Numbered from the stretch's first letter, positions 1-8,796 are shown. The stretch: DNA of 45,476 bases from Candidatus Megaera endosymbiont of Nemacystus decipiens (GCA_030036605.1 DAOTRE010000001.1:51356-96831), one strand, 5' to 3'. Translations and numbers: made by a program. The notes: generated from the sequence alone by a model not told the origin.

Positions 1-18
1 ACAATACCCGAAGAAAAA

Positions 19-95
19 TGGTAGCGAGGGAGGGACTTGAACCCCCGACACGCGGATTATGATTCCGCTGCTCTAACCACCTGAGCTACCCCGCC
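19..95 (-). tRNA. tRNA-Met (anticodon CAT)
   Basis: On the minus strand this 77-nt sequence folds as a complete cloverleaf. The acceptor stem is GGCGGGG/CCTCGCT (with G-U pairs at 1-72 and 5-68), the anticodon stem is GCGGA/TCCGC around the loop ATCATAA, and the T stem is GGGGG/CCCTC. The anticodon is CAT, the discriminator is A and the CCA end is encoded. The sequence resembles alphaproteobacterial elongator tRNA-Met. An initiator is unlikely, because initiator tRNAs usually have a C1-A72 mismatch and three G-C pairs in the anticodon stem. A tRNA-Ile2 read through lysidine cannot be fully excluded. Confidence 0.93.
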
Positions 96-100
96 AAAAG

Positions 101-137
101 ACTTTATACAAAAAAGAAAGTATTTGTTGTATAAAGT
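101..137 (-). terminator. 11-bp perfect inverted repeat between rpsI and tRNA-Met; terminator-like
   Basis: The arms ACTTTATACAA (101-111) and TTGTATAAAGT (127-137) are exact reverse complements separated by 15 nt. Read on the minus strand, the hairpin lies 23 nt after the rpsI stop, is followed by TTTT, and ends 5 nt before the tRNA-Met 5' end. It could terminate rplM-rpsI transcription or be a processing site for tRNA-Met. The arms are AT-rich, so stability is modest. Confidence 0.45.
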
Positions 138-160
138 GTTTCTTGATTATAGAACAAATA

Positions 161-646
161 TTAACGCTTAGAGAACTGTGCTGATTTACGCGCTTTCCTC
201 TTTCCGTATTTTTTGCGTTCAACAACTCTTGAATCTCTTGTTAACAAACCTTCTTTTTTGAGTAGGGTGTGGTATTCATCAGATATACAAGAAAGAGCTC
301 TAGAGGAACCATGTGCTATAGCTCCTGCTTGACCGGTTGTTCCACCACCTTTTACAGTACAAACAACATCAAATTGTCCGTTTGTCTTTGTAACAATAAA
401 TGGCTTACGAACGGTTGTGATATAAATTTCTCTACAAAAATACTCTGTTACGTCCTTTTTGTTCACAGTAATTTTTCCATTGCCAGGCTTTATCCACACT
501 CTAGCAGTTGAACTTTTTCTTCCACCTGTGCCATAAGCTTCTCCCTTTTTGATAAGTTTTTTAGACTTACACTGAGTTTTTACAGATGATTTTTTTTCTG
601 CATTTTTTGTTTCAATGTTTGAATCTTTAAGTGTAGGTATTTCCAT
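161..646 (-). CDS. rpsI: 30S ribosomal protein S9
   Basis: This 161-aa protein has the S9 core: the YGTGGRKSSTARVW signature near residue 38, a central GGGTTGQAGAIAHG segment, and the basic KARKSAQFSKR C-terminus that reaches the ribosomal P site. The first 35 residues are a charged, lysine-rich extension before the core, as in other alphaproteobacterial S9 proteins; bacterial S9 is usually about 130 aa. The gene follows rplM by 25 nt on the same strand, the conserved rplM-rpsI operon order. No clear Shine-Dalgarno is visible before the ATG, so translation may depend on rplM. Confidence 0.97.
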   Translation of the reverse strand: MEIPTLKDSNIETKNAEKKSSVKTQCKSKKLIKKGEAYGTGGRKSSTARVWIKPGNGKITVNKKDVTEYFCREIYITTVRKPFIVTKTNGQFDVVCTVKGGGTTGQAGAIAHGSSRALSCISDEYHTLLKKEGLLTRDSRVVERKKYGKRKARKSAQFSKR

Positions 647-671
647 TATGAATTACTTATTATTATACAAA

Positions 672-1139
672 TTATTTTTTATTTTTAGAGTTTTTACTTG
701 CCAAATCAAAAACTTCTGGCTTTTGAGCTTGATGTGGATGCTGATCATCTGCATACACATGAAGGTTTTTAAACTGACGATTTCCCATTTTATTTCTGCT
801 GATCATTCTCTTTATTGCCATTTGCACCACTCTCTCTGGGTATTTTCCTTGTAAGATTTTTCCAGCAGTCGTTTCTTTAATCCCACCAGGAAAACCTGTG
901 TGACGATAGTAAAATTTACCATTTTTATGATCGGATTTATTACCTGACAAATGTACGTGCTTTGCATTTACTATGATTACATTATCACCGCAATCAATAT
1001 GAGGAGTAAATGTAGGCTTATGTTTTCCTCTTAAGAGGAGCGCAGCCTGACTTGCAAGGCGCCCTAAAACTAAATCTTTTGCATCAATAATTAACCATTT
1101 TTTTTCAATTTCAGATGGTTTTGCAGAGTAAGTTTTCAC
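672..1139 (-). CDS. rplM: 50S ribosomal protein L13
   Basis: This 155-aa protein is full length for L13, a large-subunit protein needed early in 50S assembly. It has the typical N-terminal [16 protein letters not shown] segment, then [15 protein letters not shown] and the [12 protein letters not shown] region that binds rRNA. The C-terminus ends in a lysine-rich tail (SKNSKNKK). It is the first gene of rplM-rpsI. A plausible sigma70 promoter lies 34-63 nt upstream of the ATG, and its -10 sits inside a small hairpin (1158-1180). L13 operons are autoregulated in other bacteria, but whether that hairpin takes part is only inference. Confidence 0.97.
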   Translation of the reverse strand: MKTYSAKPSEIEKKWLIIDAKDLVLGRLASQAALLLRGKHKPTFTPHIDCGDNVIIVNAKHVHLSGNKSDHKNGKFYYRHTGFPGGIKETTAGKILQGKYPERVVQMAIKRMISRNKMGNRQFKNLHVYADDQHPHQAQKPEVFDLASKNSKNKK

Positions 1140-1172
1140 AGTATTACGTTCGCTTTAGTTATTTTGATCAAG

Positions 1173-1202
1173 AAAATAACAGTTTTATGACTATCTTGTC
1201 AA
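1173..1202 (-). promoter_or_regulatory. candidate sigma70 promoter of rplM-rpsI
   Basis: Read on the minus strand, a perfect TTGACA -35 (plus-strand 1197-1202) is followed by an 18-nt spacer and TATTTT (plus-strand 1173-1178). This predicts a leader of about 25 nt. The -10 overlaps an 8-bp inverted repeat, GTTATTTT/AAAATAAC (1158-1165/1173-1180, 7-nt loop). Confidence 0.5.
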
Positions 1203-1215
1203 GAATAATTTTAGG

Positions 1216-1245
1216 ATTTTAAAAATGGTAAATAATTTTTAAAAT
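1216..1245 (-). terminator. AT-only hairpin downstream of clpA
   Basis: ATTTTAAAAAT (1216-1226) and ATTTTTAAAAT (1235-1245) form a perfect 11-bp stem with an 8-nt loop, 27 nt after the clpA stop. The stem contains no G or C and no clean U tract follows on the minus strand. It is therefore only a weak terminator candidate. Confidence 0.3.
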
Positions 1246-1271
1246 GAAAAAACTTCTTAACAAATTGTAAT

Positions 1272-3602
1272 TTAGCAAAGTTTCATTTCTATTTGATCTC
1301 GCTTGATTATTTCGTTTGTCTTAAAATCAAAAATTATTTGATTTTTAGAATTAACATCGATCAAAACTCTACCACCATTTTTTAGCTTACCAAATAAAAT
1401 TTCTTCTGCAATATTTTGTTTAATACAAACATCAATTGCTTGCGACAAACCTCTTGCTCCACTTGTTTTTGAAAAATGTTCTTGTTTGAAATATTTAACT
1501 AATTTACTATTATAATTCAGTATTACTTCTTTTTTTAGTAGCTGCTCAAATAATTCTTGTAAGTTTTTTTCAATAATTTTTTCTACTGCATTATCTATAG
1601 GGTTAAACAATATTATTTTATCTAATCTGCTTCTAAATTCAGGGCTAAAATGAGCTTCAAATGCACTCATTTTTCTAGAATCATCACCTTGTCCTGATAT
1701 TTCAGGACCGGAAAATCCCATATTATAAGATTTTTCATTGGCTATGATGTTAGTAGTCATGATAATAATACTGTTAGTAAAATCAATTGGCTTACCTAAA
1801 TTATCAGTTAATTTGCCATCATCCATGATTTGCAATAGGATATTTAAAATCTCAGAATTAGCCTTCTCAATTTCATCAAATAAAACTACGCTGTAGGGGT
1901 TTTTGTCGACAGAATCAGTTAGCATTCCAGCTTTATCAGATCCGATATATCCTGGAGAACTACCAATTAACTTTGAAATAGAATTAGCTTCTATAAATTC
2001 TGACATATCAAATTTTAGCAACTTCATATGATTATAATGAGCAAATTGTTTTGCTAATTCGGTTTTTCCAACTCCTGTGCCACCTGCAAACATATAACAT
2101 CCTATTGGACGTGACGTTTTTCTAAGACCTACTTTTGACATTTTTACATTAGAACATAAAATATCGATTGCTTCATCTTGGGCAAATATATGCTCCTTTA
2201 GCTTCTTATCTAAGTTTTTTATATCACTTAAAGCTTCGCTTGAAAGTTGTTCTACAGGAATTTTTATGATATTTGCTATTAATCTCTCTATATCTTTTGC
2301 GTTGATAACAGCATTCCTTACTAGCTGATGATTCATGTTACTGTAGGATCCCGCTTCATCAATTAAGTCTATTGCTTTATCTGGTAGCTTTCTATCGCTT
2401 AAGTATTTTTGTGATAAGCTAATTGCAGATTTTAATGCAGCGTCGTCATAAATAACGTTATGATACTCTTCATATTTATTTTTCAATCCTTTTAAGATTT
2501 CAAGAGTCGCTTCTTCATTTGGTTCATTTATTACTACCTTTTGGAAACGTCTACTAAGAGCCATGTCTTGCTCAAACTGATTCCTATATTCTTTAAAAGT
2601 TGTAGCTCCTATACATCTAAACAACCCTTTTGTTAAAGCTGGTTTAAGAAGGTTGCTGGCATCCATAGTTCCATTTGCGGTAGAACCAGCTCCCACCAAT
2701 GTATGAATTTCGTCAATGAACAATATGGCATTCTGAGAATTTGTTAATTCATCTACAAGGCTTTTGATGCGCCCTTCAAATTCTCCTCTAAATTTTGTTC
2801 CTGCGATTATACTTCCTAGATCTAAAGCATATATTATCATATTTTGTAATACAGATGGTACCTCTTTGAGCAGAATTTTATATGCCATTCCTTCTGCTAT
2901 GGCAGTTTTTCCTACTCCAGGTTCTCCAACTAGTATTACGTTATTTTTTCTTCTACGACACAAAATTTCGATTGTTCTATTAATTTCATTATCTCTACCA
3001 ATTAGGCAATCTATTTCTTTATTTGCTGCTTTTTCATTCAAGTTTGCACAATGCTTTTCTAATAAACTTTTTTTATCTGAAGCGCTACTATCTTCTATTT
3101 TTGAAGAAGATATTTTTTCTGATACAAAATTCAGCATGTTTTGTACAGATGTATGTTTTTCACTTTCAGAAGCTGTGGTGGAACTAATATATAAATAGTC
3201 TAAAAAATCTTGTTTGTTTATCTCCACTTCCTTAAGGCAAGTAAGAGCGTAAGAATCATGCTCATAAAACAATTCTGCCATGATGTTTATATTTGATACA
3301 GACTTAATTTTCATTGACTTTGCATGTAAAATAGCTCTTTGAATTAGTCTTTGAAGCGAAGATATAGGAGAAGGTTTTAATAAAGAATTTACTACCAAGT
3401 CTTGTAAATTATTTTGTATATAATTAATGAGTTTCTTCCGAACAATTTGAATATTAATATTTTTTTCTAAAAAAACTTCTTGTACATCATCGTCATCTAG
3501 TAATGCAAGGAGTAAATGTTCGAAATTTACATACTCATGCTTATGTTGCAAAGCAATGGATGTTGCATTTTTGATTAATTTCTCAAGTTGTTCCGATAAC
3601 AT
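1272..3602 (-). CDS. clpA: ClpA, ATPase subunit of ClpAP protease
   Basis: This 776-aa AAA+ unfoldase feeds proteins into ClpP. Order of parts: N-domain (about 1-140), D1 with Walker A GEPGVGKT (226-233) and Walker B ILFIDE (293-298), and D2 with Walker A GGTGVGKT (507-514) and Walker B VVLFDE (572-577). There is no ClpB-type middle coiled coil, so it is ClpA rather than ClpB. The ClpP-docking tripeptide appears as MGF (628-630), a variant of the usual IGF/IGL. In most proteobacteria clpS sits just upstream of clpA; here the upstream side is a 143-bp spacer and then a divergent glutaredoxin gene, so no clpS is linked. The gene is divergent from grx-clpP-clpX and shares that spacer with them. 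Confidence 0.95.
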   Translation of the reverse strand: MLSEQLEKLIKNATSIALQHKHEYVNFEHLLLALLDDDDVQEVFLEKNINIQIVRKKLINYIQNNLQDLVVNSLLKPSPISSLQRLIQRAILHAKSMKIKSVSNINIMAELFYEHDSYALTCLKEVEINKQDFLDYLYISSTTASESEKHTSVQNMLNFVSEKISSSKIEDSSASDKKSLLEKHCANLNEKAANKEIDCLIGRDNEINRTIEILCRRRKNNVILVGEPGVGKTAIAEGMAYKILLKEVPSVLQNMIIYALDLGSIIAGTKFRGEFEGRIKSLVDELTNSQNAILFIDEIHTLVGAGSTANGTMDASNLLKPALTKGLFRCIGATTFKEYRNQFEQDMALSRRFQKVVINEPNEEATLEILKGLKNKYEEYHNVIYDDAALKSAISLSQKYLSDRKLPDKAIDLIDEAGSYSNMNHQLVRNAVINAKDIERLIANIIKIPVEQLSSEALSDIKNLDKKLKEHIFAQDEAIDILCSNVKMSKVGLRKTSRPIGCYMFAGGTGVGKTELAKQFAHYNHMKLLKFDMSEFIEANSISKLIGSSPGYIGSDKAGMLTDSVDKNPYSVVLFDEIEKANSEILNILLQIMDDGKLTDNLGKPIDFTNSIIIMTTNIIANEKSYNMGFSGPEISGQGDDSRKMSAFEAHFSPEFRSRLDKIILFNPIDNAVEKIIEKNLQELFEQLLKKEVILNYNSKLVKYFKQEHFSKTSGARGLSQAIDVCIKQNIAEEILFGKLKNGGRVLIDVNSKNQIIFDFKTNEIIKRDQIEMKLC

Positions 3603-3745
3603 AAAAGTCCATAGCCACTAAAATACTAATAGTTTTACTATATCACGGGGTAGCAAGCAAAATACCTTTAATTATAAAATAACTATTAATTTTATTTTTA
3701 ATATGTGATAAGAATTAAACTAAGTTTACAACTAGGTTCAAGATA

Positions 3746-4102
3746 ATGAATAAAAATTCCTGTATCATAAGACATAAAAAGGTTTTTACAATTTTTGTAC
3801 TATTGTGCGTTTTTATAACTGGAACTATAATGTCATTTCAAAACAATATAAAAAATAAGGGGCAAGAAACTTCCTTAGAGAATAAAAACATTTTGCTATA
3901 CGTAAAAGAAAATTGTATATATTGTAGGCTTGCCAAAGAATTTTTAGAAAACAAATCTTTGCAATATGAGATAGTTAATTTGTCGAATAACTACGATTTA
4001 CATAAAAAATTGTCAGATAAAACAGGACAAACTACTGTTCCTTATATATTTATTAATGATAAATTTATAGGTGGATATTCAGACTTAAAAAATTATAAAT
4101 AG
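3746..4102 (+). CDS. membrane-anchored glutaredoxin-like protein
   Basis: This 118-aa protein has one N-terminal hydrophobic segment (about residues 13-31), then a glutaredoxin fold of normal length (about 48-118). The redox motif is CIYC (C57-C60), a variant of the CPYC of dithiol glutaredoxins. The conserved [14 protein letters not shown] carries the cis-proline and the glutathione-binding GG. The positively charged start (RHKK) before the helix suggests the thioredoxin fold faces the periplasm or is tethered to the inner membrane. That is unusual, because glutaredoxins are normally soluble and cytosolic. If M29 were the true start the anchor would be lost. The gene lies 22 nt before clpP and is probably co-transcribed with it. 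Confidence 0.8.
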   Translation: MNKNSCIIRHKKVFTIFVLLCVFITGTIMSFQNNIKNKGQETSLENKNILLYVKENCIYCRLAKEFLENKSLQYEIVNLSNNYDLHKKLSDKTGQTTVPYIFINDKFIGGYSDLKNYK

Positions 4103-4124
4103 TATATTTCTAGGAGTAAAAACA

Positions 4125-4739
4125 ATGTCATACATACCAATAGTAGTAGAACAAACTGCAAAAGGAGAACGCTCATATGATATATATTCTCGTTTATTAA
4201 AGGAGAGAATTATATTCGTTGGCGGAAAACTTGATGATGTAATTGCTAACTCTATTGTAGCTCAGCTGCTCTTTTTAGAGGCAGATAACCCAGAAAAAGA
4301 GATATATATGTATATTAACTCTCCTGGCGGAGTAGTGAGTTCTGGTTTAGCAATATATGATACAATGCAATATATTAAACCTAAAATTGCTACATTGTGC
4401 ATAGGTCAAGCATGCTCGATGGGCGCAAATATATTGCTTGCTGGAGACAAAGGAATGAGATATTCATTACCTAATAGTCGTATCATGATACATCAGCCAG
4501 TTGGTGGATATGAAGGACAAGCAACAGACATTGAGATTCATGCGAAAGAAACTCTAAAAATTAAAAATATGCTGCAAGATATATATGTAAAACATACTAA
4601 GCAAAATAAAAAGAAAATAGCTGAGTCAATGGAACGAGATTGTTTTATGTCACCAGAAGAGGCCAAGAGTTTTGGTATCATTGATAAGATAATTACAAAT
4701 CGAGAATTAATCTTAGGCAAAGCTCTAAAAAGAAAGTAA
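4125..4739 (+). CDS. clpP: ATP-dependent Clp protease proteolytic subunit
   Basis: This 204-aa serine peptidase forms the double heptameric barrel used by ClpX and ClpA. The catalytic triad is visible: Ser98 in GQACSMGA, His123 in MIHQPVGG, and Asp172 in ERDCFMS. The N-terminal [20 protein letters not shown] is the conserved axial-loop region. A good Shine-Dalgarno AGGAG (4111-4115) sits 9 nt before the ATG, which fixes the start. clpX follows after 7 nt, so the two are surely co-transcribed. Confidence 0.98.
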   Translation: MSYIPIVVEQTAKGERSYDIYSRLLKERIIFVGGKLDDVIANSIVAQLLFLEADNPEKEIYMYINSPGGVVSSGLAIYDTMQYIKPKIATLCIGQACSMGANILLAGDKGMRYSLPNSRIMIHQPVGGYEGQATDIEIHAKETLKIKNMLQDIYVKHTKQNKKKIAESMERDCFMSPEEAKSFGIIDKIITNRELILGKALKRK

Positions 4740-4746
4740 TTATAGT

Positions 4747-6006
4747 ATGAGTAAAAAAACTACAAAAAAATCTTTAGGTTGTTCATTTTGTGGCAAAAGC
4801 CAATTTGAAGTAAAAAAGTTAATTGCCGGCCCAACAGTTTTCATATGCAATGAATGTATTGACATATGCCAAGACATAGTTTCAAGCGAAAAGGATCAAG
4901 AAACAAATAACATACCAGAAATTTTGCCTACTCCTAAGGAAATATACAAAATGCTGGATCAGCACGTTGTAGGGCAAGAAAAAGCCAAAAAAATACTCTC
5001 TGTTGCTGTATATAATCACTATAAAAGACTAGAAAATATTGATAATTCTGAAGATGAAGTAGAGCTTAACAAGTCGAATATTATGTTGATAGGTTCTACT
5101 GGCTCAGGAAAAACACTACTGGTACAAACATTAGCAAAAATTATAGGCGTACCATGTATTATATCTGATGCAACTGCTTTAACAGAAGCTGGTTATGTAG
5201 GCGAGGACGTAGAAAACACACTATGCAGTTTGCTTCAAGCTTGTGATTTTGATGTGGACAAAGCGCAAAGAGGAATTGTATTTATTGATGAAGTAGATAA
5301 GATAGCAAAAAAATCTGAAAACCTGTCTATAACGAGAGATGTTTCTGGTGAAGGTGTACAACAATCTTTGCTTAAAATTATGGAAGGTACAATTGCCCAT
5401 GTTCCTCCTCAAGGTGGCAGAAAACATCCTCAGCAAGAGCTTATTAAAATTGATACTTCAAACATTCTTTTCATATGTGGCGGTGCTTTTATGGGAATTG
5501 AAAAAATTATTGCGGAGAGAAACAATAAAGGCTCTATTGGTTTTGCAGCCAATGTAAAGCTACAAAATGAAAAACGCTACAGTGATATACTTAAAGACAT
5601 AAGTTTAGAGGATTTGGTTAAATTTGGTATGATACCAGAATTTTTAGGTCGTATTCCAGTCATTGCAACATTAGACGATTTAGACAAGGATGCATTAATT
5701 CGTATTTTAACGGAGCCCAAAAATGCAATTATTAAACAGTACAAAAAATTGTTCCATATGAATAATGCAAAGCTAGAATTCACCGACGATGCACTGTATG
5801 ATATAGCTGAAAAGGCACTCAAGAGAAAGACTGGGGCAAGAGGTCTTAGATCAATTATTGAAGAGATTTTGCTTGAAGATATGTATAATTTTTGTACTCT
5901 AAAAAATAAGATAATAACTTATGGCAAAGATTCTATAAGTAGTGGTAAACCTTTGATTAGATCTAAAATAATTCGTGGTACAATAGAAAAGAAAAAAGCT
6001 GTTTAG
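4747..6006 (+). CDS. clpX: ATP-dependent Clp protease ATP-binding subunit ClpX
   Basis: This 419-aa unfoldase is full length. It has an N-terminal zinc-binding domain with C12, C15, C34 and C37. The single AAA+ domain has Walker A GSTGSGKT (116-123), Walker B IVFIDE (D181, E182), the pore-loop region GYVGED (149-154) and the ClpP-docking IGF loop (264-266). A sensor-2 region, GARGLRS, lies near residue 363. The gene follows clpP by 7 nt and is followed after 6 nt by the AmgK-like kinase. Confidence 0.98.
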   Translation: MSKKTTKKSLGCSFCGKSQFEVKKLIAGPTVFICNECIDICQDIVSSEKDQETNNIPEILPTPKEIYKMLDQHVVGQEKAKKILSVAVYNHYKRLENIDNSEDEVELNKSNIMLIGSTGSGKTLLVQTLAKIIGVPCIISDATALTEAGYVGEDVENTLCSLLQACDFDVDKAQRGIVFIDEVDKIAKKSENLSITRDVSGEGVQQSLLKIMEGTIAHVPPQGGRKHPQQELIKIDTSNILFICGGAFMGIEKIIAERNNKGSIGFAANVKLQNEKRYSDILKDISLEDLVKFGMIPEFLGRIPVIATLDDLDKDALIRILTEPKNAIIKQYKKLFHMNNAKLEFTDDALYDIAEKALKRKTGARGLRSIIEEILLEDMYNFCTLKNKIITYGKDSISSGKPLIRSKIIRGTIEKKKAV

Positions 6007-6012
6007 AAGCTA

Positions 6013-6984
6013 ATGCAGTTAAAAAATGATACCAACGATCAAGTTCTATATTTTATTAAGTCTTATTTCAGTAATACTAACTTCAATATTAAAAAACTAC
6101 TAGGGGATGCGGGGGACAGAGATTACTATCGCGTTAGTACGCGAGAAAAAAACTATATATTAGCAAAATATTCTAGTGATAAGCAATCAATCAAACGTTT
6201 TATTGAAATTGGAGATTATCTTAATAAAATAGGTTTAAACGCTCCGGACATTTATTACTCAGATTTAAAATTAGGACTCATCCTAATGGAAGATTTTGGT
6301 AACCAAACAATAAATAAAAAATTAGAATCATCTAATTTAGAGCAACAAAATGTAATTTATAAAAAACTAATAGACTTGTTGTGTTTTTTAAGAAAAGAAC
6401 TACCACCGCTTTTATTACCCAAACTTACTGACAAAACATTAATTAATGAATTAAATATATTTATAGATTATTACCTGCCTTACAAATATAAAAAATCAAT
6501 CTCAGTAGCTCAAAAAGAAGAGTTGTATAAAATATTGCAAGAAATATTTAGTAAAAAACATTTATTTAGTAATGTTATTTCTTTGCAGGACTATCACGTT
6601 GATAACATTATGTTATTAGATAATAAGGACAGTTTAAGAAGTCTAGGTTTGCTTGATTTTCAGGACGCAAAATTGGCTTGCCCTGTATATGATTTGGTTT
6701 CTATTTTACAAGATGCCCGTATTAAGGTAAAACAAGATAGAGCAAACTATTTATTAAAATACTATTCGAGACAATCAGGCGATGATATAGAAAATATTAT
6801 GACAAATTATAACATTCTGGGAATGCAGAGAAATAGCCGTATTTTGGGAGTGTTCTCTAAAAAATTTATAGCAGATAATAATAAAGAATATTTGCACTAT
6901 ATTCCGTTAGTTGAAGAATATTTAAGATTTAACTTAAAAAGTCCGATAATGAGCAAACTTAAAAATTGGTTAGATAAATTATGA
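6013..6984 (+). CDS. amgK: APH-family sugar kinase, AmgK-like (anomeric MurNAc/GlcNAc kinase)
   Basis: This 323-aa protein has the phosphotransferase (APH/choline kinase) fold. The catalytic loop is LQDYHVDNIM (D193, H195, N198) and the metal-binding site is DFQDA (D215). A glycine-poor nucleotide loop precedes DRDYYRV near residue 35. AmgK phosphorylates MurNAc at C1 so that MurU can make UDP-MurNAc, a fosfomycin-bypassing wall recycling route described in Pseudomonas and Caulobacter. The assignment rests mainly on the pairing with the next gene, whose start overlaps this stop by 4 nt (ATGA). Substrate specificity cannot be read directly. In many alphaproteobacteria a tsaE gene precedes this pair; here clpX does. 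Confidence 0.75.
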   Translation: MQLKNDTNDQVLYFIKSYFSNTNFNIKKLLGDAGDRDYYRVSTREKNYILAKYSSDKQSIKRFIEIGDYLNKIGLNAPDIYYSDLKLGLILMEDFGNQTINKKLESSNLEQQNVIYKKLIDLLCFLRKELPPLLLPKLTDKTLINELNIFIDYYLPYKYKKSISVAQKEELYKILQEIFSKKHLFSNVISLQDYHVDNIMLLDNKDSLRSLGLLDFQDAKLACPVYDLVSILQDARIKVKQDRANYLLKYYSRQSGDDIENIMTNYNILGMQRNSRILGVFSKKFIADNNKEYLHYIPLVEEYLRFNLKSPIMSKLKNWLDKL

Positions 6985-7685
6985 TTGATACTTTAATGCT
7001 TTTTGCTGCGGGTCTTGGTAACAGAATGAGACACTTAACAAAGAATAATCCAAAAGCTTTAGTTCAAGTTTTGGATAAGCCTGTTTTACACTACACCTTA
7101 GAACTAACAAAACTCTATCCTTTTAAACATATTGTAATTAATACGCATTACATGCACCAAGATATTAAAAACTCTCTAAAGCAGTTTCAAAAAATACATA
7201 GTGAGTTGCCTAAAATTACCTTTATTTATGAAAAAGAATTTTTAGAGACTGGTGGGGCGATAAAAAATGCTAGCTCTGTGCTAGGAAACGAACCAATATT
7301 CGCATTAAACACTGATGTGATATTACGACCAGAATATGATATATTTAGCGAAATGATAGATAGATGGGACCAAAAAAAGATGGATTTTTTGTTGCTGATG
7401 CAAAAATATGAAAACATAGTTGGGTATCATGGATATGGGGATTTTGATTTAGATAATGAAAATAAGCTAGTTAGAGAAGATAAAGAAGGGCATTATGATT
7501 ACATCTTTACTGGTCTTCAAATTCTAAAGCCTTACCAAATAGCAAAGCACCCGCTTAAAATCTTTTCTTTGAAGGAGTATTACCTTAATAGCCAGAAAGT
7601 TAGAGGAATAAAGGCAAAGAATTTAAAATGGTATTATATAAAATCTCCTGAAGATTTAGTCGATATTGAAATGGATATGCTTTAG
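6981..7685 (+). CDS. murU: nucleotidyltransferase, MurU-like (NDP-sugar pyrophosphorylase)
   Basis: This 234-aa Rossmann-type nucleotidyltransferase has the N-terminal signature LFAAGLGNRMRHLT with PKAL near residue 24, which binds the UTP phosphates. The metal-binding Asp is in NTDV (D112). The length fits the short MurU/HddC class, without the left-handed helix hexapeptide domain of GlmU. Its start overlaps the kinase stop by 4 nt, so translation is coupled and the pair should act in sequence. MurU activity (MurNAc-1-P plus UTP to UDP-MurNAc) is inferred from that pairing. Another sugar-1-phosphate substrate remains possible. Confidence 0.75.
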   Translation: MIDTLMLFAAGLGNRMRHLTKNNPKALVQVLDKPVLHYTLELTKLYPFKHIVINTHYMHQDIKNSLKQFQKIHSELPKITFIYEKEFLETGGAIKNASSVLGNEPIFALNTDVILRPEYDIFSEMIDRWDQKKMDFLLLMQKYENIVGYHGYGDFDLDNENKLVREDKEGHYDYIFTGLQILKPYQIAKHPLKIFSLKEYYLNSQKVRGIKAKNLKWYYIKSPEDLVDIEMDML

Positions 7686-7702
7686 GTTCTGTAGAATAAA
7701 AT

Positions 7703-7732
7703 GTAGTAGATTTTGAAGAAAATATGTACTAC
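7703..7732 (+). terminator. hairpin after murU
   Basis: GTAGTA (7703-7708) pairs with TACTAC (7727-7732), with an inner ATTTT/AAAAT stem closed by GAAG. It begins 18 nt after the murU stop. No U tract follows, so it may be an RNA-stability or processing hairpin rather than an intrinsic terminator. Confidence 0.3.
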
Positions 7733-7767
7733 TATCGATGTTATAATAATTTGTTAGAATTAGTTTA

Positions 7768-7950
7768 ATGAAGGAATTTGAAGTAGTGAAAACTAGCGCT
7801 TCTGAAGTTTGTTGTTCAGGAAATGAAGGATACTCTTCGCACCCCAAAATATATTTAACAATCGACGAGCATACATCGGAAATTGTTTGTCCCTATTGCA
7901 GTAAAAAATTTATAAAAAATAATTATTTCATTGTTAGGTACAAACTTTAA
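7768..7950 (+). CDS. CHCC-type zinc-finger protein (NDUFS6-like)
   Basis: This 60-aa protein has the zf-CHCC pattern: a cysteine at 15/16, then SSHPKIYLTI with H25, and CPYC (C41, C44) near the end. The spacing matches the small zinc-finger family shared by alphaproteobacteria and the mitochondrial complex I subunit NDUFS6. Bacterial members are typically 55-80 aa. Zinc binding is well supported by the motif. A role tied to respiratory complex I follows from the eukaryotic relative and has not been shown here. It sits alone between murU and a convergent ankyrin-like gene. Confidence 0.8.
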   Translation: MKEFEVVKTSASEVCCSGNEGYSSHPKIYLTIDEHTSEIVCPYCSKKFIKNNYFIVRYKL

Positions 7951-7972
7951 ATAATTGATTTTTGATCAATAT

Positions 7973-8752
7973 TTATTGGCTATCATTAACTTCTTCATTT
8001 TCTCCTACTAACTTTTCTGATTCATCAAATATTTTGTTTGAACTTTTTATATCTTGAGCAAGACAAATAGCATTTTCCCTATCTTCTTCAAATACAAAAT
8101 TAATAATCTTTTTTATTCTTTCTTGTAGCACCAATGAATTTTCTAAAAGCATTGTGTTTTCACCTAATATAATGGCATCAAGAGAACTAATGATTTCTTC
8201 ACGTATCGATTCACTTTTAGATACTCCATCTTTTTGTGTAAAAATATGAGAGCAAGAAGATATTGTGTGATTAATTATTTTAATAACATCTGGAATACGC
8301 TCATTCTCTATGTCTTTCCAAGAATTACAAAAAGGAAACATAGAATTTTCAAGCACCATTTCCAGATGCAAGAATGATTTAATTAATAATTCGTTTACAA
8401 TTACTTTGTATTCAGGAGATTGATTATCAATCGTTCCAAAAACAACTTTATACACATCAACATGAAAAGAGTTTATAGATTTTGCTATTAAATCCATTTT
8501 GCTTTGAAAAGGATACGAATCAATACCTATTTTTTCTAGCGAGTATTTGACTATGTGAGAATGCCCATTCTTTGCAGCATCAGTTATTAGGGACCCGTAA
8601 ACAATAGCAGGAATTTTTGACGAGTTGTTCGTCAACTCTAACTCAATTTGTTTTATTTTTTCAAGATCTCCTTTAGCTGCACAAGACATAAATTCATTTG
8701 AAAGGTTATCATACAACTTTTTTTGTAAGGTAAGTTCGTTTTTATCATCCAT
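7973..8752 (-). CDS. ankyrin-like hypothetical protein
   Basis: This 259-aa protein is of unknown function. Residues 20-80 (FMSCAAKGDLEKIKQIELEL and ITDAAKNGHSHIVKYSLEKI) have the A..G....V helix-turn-helix rhythm of two degenerate ankyrin repeats. The remainder is predicted mostly helical, without signal peptide, membrane segment or catalytic motif. The C-terminus is acidic (GENEEVNDSQ). Ankyrin proteins are common in intracellular Rickettsiales, where some are host-directed effectors, but nothing here proves secretion. It has its own candidate promoter, back to back with that of ruvX, and converges on the CHCC zinc-finger gene. Confidence 0.7.
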   Translation of the reverse strand: MDDKNELTLQKKLYDNLSNEFMSCAAKGDLEKIKQIELELTNNSSKIPAIVYGSLITDAAKNGHSHIVKYSLEKIGIDSYPFQSKMDLIAKSINSFHVDVYKVVFGTIDNQSPEYKVIVNELLIKSFLHLEMVLENSMFPFCNSWKDIENERIPDVIKIINHTISSCSHIFTQKDGVSKSESIREEIISSLDAIILGENTMLLENSLVLQERIKKIINFVFEEDRENAICLAQDIKSSNKIFDESEKLVGENEEVNDSQ

Positions 8753-8796
8753 ATTAAGCCTACTACCTGTTTATTTAACAATTCGATTATTAATAC

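Noticed and set aside
2764..3198. 144-codon open frame opposite clpA
   Set aside because: It is antisense to the conserved ClpA coding sequence, has no recognisable protein features and mirrors the AAA+ codons.
3603..3745. Heat-shock (sigma32) promoter for clpA
   Set aside because: CCCCGTGAT on the minus strand resembles the sigma32 -10, but no CTTGAA-type -35 is found at the proper distance, so the case is too weak.
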